Assembly (NCBI GenBank): GCA_001028025.1
Contig: LDAQ01000023.1
Location: 28,540 to 92,539, forward strand
From: Faecalicatena fissicatena
GTDB taxonomy: Bacteria; Bacillota; Clostridia; Lachnospirales; Lachnospiraceae
Reading direction: 5' to 3'
DNA: 64,000 bases
The position numbers and the translations under genes are program-made. The notes beneath the pieces were generated by a model that did no database searches, had not been told where the DNA came from, and was given only the letters and a program-made list of their open reading frames with translations. Positions 62,740-64,000 of the stretch are shown here, in pieces (the first letter of the stretch is position 1; each line of letters opens with the position of its first letter).

Positions 62740-63873
62740 ATGTCAGAGATTCAAGTATTAATAAAACCAGCCTCTGGAATGTGTAATATGTCTTGTGATT
62801 ATTGTTTCTATCGTGATGAAACATTTAAGCGAACCCAGCATTCCTATGGTTTTATGACAGAACAGACATTAAAAAATGTTATACGTAAAACCATGCTGCA
62901 GGCTGAAGGTGCAATAACATACGCCTTTCAGGGCGGGGAACCAACATTACGCGGTTTGAATTTTTATAAAAAGGCCATAGAATTTCAACAGCAATATAAT
63001 AAGAACCATATACGTGTACAGAATGTCTTTCAGACAAATGGATATGCTCTTGATAATGAATGGTGTCACTTTTTTAGAGAACATAATTTTTTAATTGGAT
63101 TATCTGTAGATGGGACAGCTAAGATTCACAACACATTTCGCCATACGCGAAATGGTAAAGATACATTTGATAGAATACTACGTGCTTCACAAAGGCTGGA
63201 TGAATATGGGGTTGAGTATAATATTCTTACGGTTGTTACAAATCAGGTGGCACTAGATATTTCGGAAATATATCAATTCTATAAGGAGCGTGGCTGGCGT
63301 TATCAGCAATACATCGCCTGCCTGGATCCGCTTCGGGAAGAACGCGGAAACATGCAATATTCTCTAACGCCAGAATTGTATGGAAATTTTTTGGTTGCAT
63401 TATTTTATTTGTGGTATCAGGATCTTCAAGCGGGAAATCAGCCATATATTCGCCAATTTGAAAATTATGTTGGGATGGCTGCTGGATATATGGCTGAATC
63501 ATGTGAACAGAGAGGCGTATGTGGAATTCAAAATGTGGTGGAAGCGGATGGGAGTGTATATCCGTGCGATTTCTATATGCTGGATGAGTACAGAATCGGG
63601 AACTTCAACACGGATCTTCTTAATCAGATTTATCGGCGCCGCCGGGAGATTGGATTTATTGAAGAGTCTCAAAAATTGAATTTAAAATGCAGCACTTGCA
63701 GATTCTATCAGCTTTGTCGTGGCGGATGTCAGAGAAATCGAGAGTGTAATGCAGATACTGGCTTGTATGCCAATTATCTTTGCGAAGCATACCAGATGTT
63801 TTTTGAGGCTTGTTATGATAAAATTGTTGGAATTGCGGGGAATATTTTGCAGGATAACATGTTGACAGAATAG
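62740..63873 (+). CDS. Anaerobic sulfatase-maturating enzyme (radical SAM/SPASM)
   Basis: 377 residues. The radical-SAM cluster motif is C15-NMS-C19-DY-C22. GGEPTLRG is the SAM-binding loop. The SPASM region has CGIQNVVEADGSVYPCDF and CSTCRFYQLCRGGC (in parts), with a final Cys at YLCEA, for two auxiliary [4Fe-4S] clusters. It oxidises the sulfatase Cys (C52 of the 60472 protein) to formylglycine without oxygen. AAGGGAG precedes the ATG. It closes the operon; a terminator follows. Confidence 0.95.
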   Translation: MSEIQVLIKPASGMCNMSCDYCFYRDETFKRTQHSYGFMTEQTLKNVIRKTMLQAEGAITYAFQGGEPTLRGLNFYKKAIEFQQQYNKNHIRVQNVFQTNGYALDNEWCHFFREHNFLIGLSVDGTAKIHNTFRHTRNGKDTFDRILRASQRLDEYGVEYNILTVVTNQVALDISEIYQFYKERGWRYQQYIACLDPLREERGNMQYSLTPELYGNFLVALFYLWYQDLQAGNQPYIRQFENYVGMAAGYMAESCEQRGVCGIQNVVEADGSVYPCDFYMLDEYRIGNFNTDLLNQIYRRRREIGFIEESQKLNLKCSTCRFYQLCRGGCQRNRECNADTGLYANYLCEAYQMFFEACYDKIVGIAGNILQDNMLTE

Positions 63874-63949
63874 GAGGCATGCAACACTTTAAAATGCCTA
63901 ATTGTTACCCGGTTACAGTAAAATATTTATTCTTGAAAATTTCTATGAA

Positions 63950-63980
63950 AGTGTGCCTCAGAAAAAGGCATACTTTTTTT
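63950..63980 (+). terminator. Intrinsic terminator after the sulfatase operon
   Basis: AGTGTGCCT pairs with AGGCATACT around a 7-base loop with one G-T pair, followed by seven T. Confidence 0.88.
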
Positions 63981-64000
63981 GTGTGTGCCAGGCATGGCAC

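Overview
The window looks like a chromosomal segment of an anaerobic, spore-forming-type gut clostridium. A Lachnospiraceae-like relative is my best guess and the genus is not resolved. The evidence is consistent AGGAGG-type ribosome binding sites, TTGACA/TATAAT promoters, several CUT1 sugar ABC transporters without their own ATPase, YesMN-type two-component control, an anaerobic sulfatase maturase and a pair of BmrCD-like half-exporters. There are no rRNA, tRNA, CRISPR or phage genes. Base composition is patchy: about 8.0-19.7 kb and 52.7-63.9 kb are visibly AT-rich, and the rest is more balanced.

Layout. 1-3.0 kb: a truncated PAS sensor gene, a complete IS30-family insertion sequence with perfect inverted repeats and an 11-bp target duplication, and the stump of an EAL-domain gene. 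3.0-8.0 kb: a MalY/PatB-type C-S lyase, a ~300-bp structured inverted repeat, and a tandemly duplicated TetR regulator in front of an ABC-2 exporter. 8.1-19.7 kb: a LacI-controlled AT-rich operon with three esterase domains in two genes, a MATE pump, a GH13 neopullulanase-like enzyme and a maltodextrin-type ABC importer. 19.8-28.2 kb: a diguanylate cyclase, a Gfo/Idh/MocA dehydrogenase, a Uma2 protein with an N-terminal HTH, Tag glycosylase, a YyaL-like thioredoxin-domain protein, an unusual Fe-S aldo/keto reductase and two small cysteine-rich paralogues.

28.3-38.8 kb: a polyol/ketose catabolic operon (two medium-chain dehydrogenases, epimerase, MFS transporter, class II aldolase, PfkB kinase, aldo/keto reductase, DeoR regulator) followed by a separately transcribed DAACS symporter. 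The same 12-bp motif lies just upstream of the -35 box at both promoters, so the two units are probably co-regulated. 39.0-52.6 kb: a hybrid histidine kinase, MATE and MFS transporters, a second long inverted repeat with the same terminal sequence as the first, a TetR/ABC-2 operon with an extreme strand-composition gradient, and a MarR-controlled heterodimeric ABC exporter.

52.7-63.9 kb: a sulfated-glycan locus. A YesMN pair is divergent from a solute-binding protein, two permeases, a five-bladed-propeller glycosidase, a Cys-type sulfatase, a TauE/SafE exporter and a radical-SAM sulfatase maturase. The glycosidase and sulfatase lack signal peptides, so imported sulfated oligosaccharides are probably processed inside the cell and the released sulfur anion exported. 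The most promising leads are the two homologous long hairpins placed before TetR/ABC modules, the esterase/MATE/GH13 operon, the shared operator of the polyol regulon, and the cysteine-rich pair.
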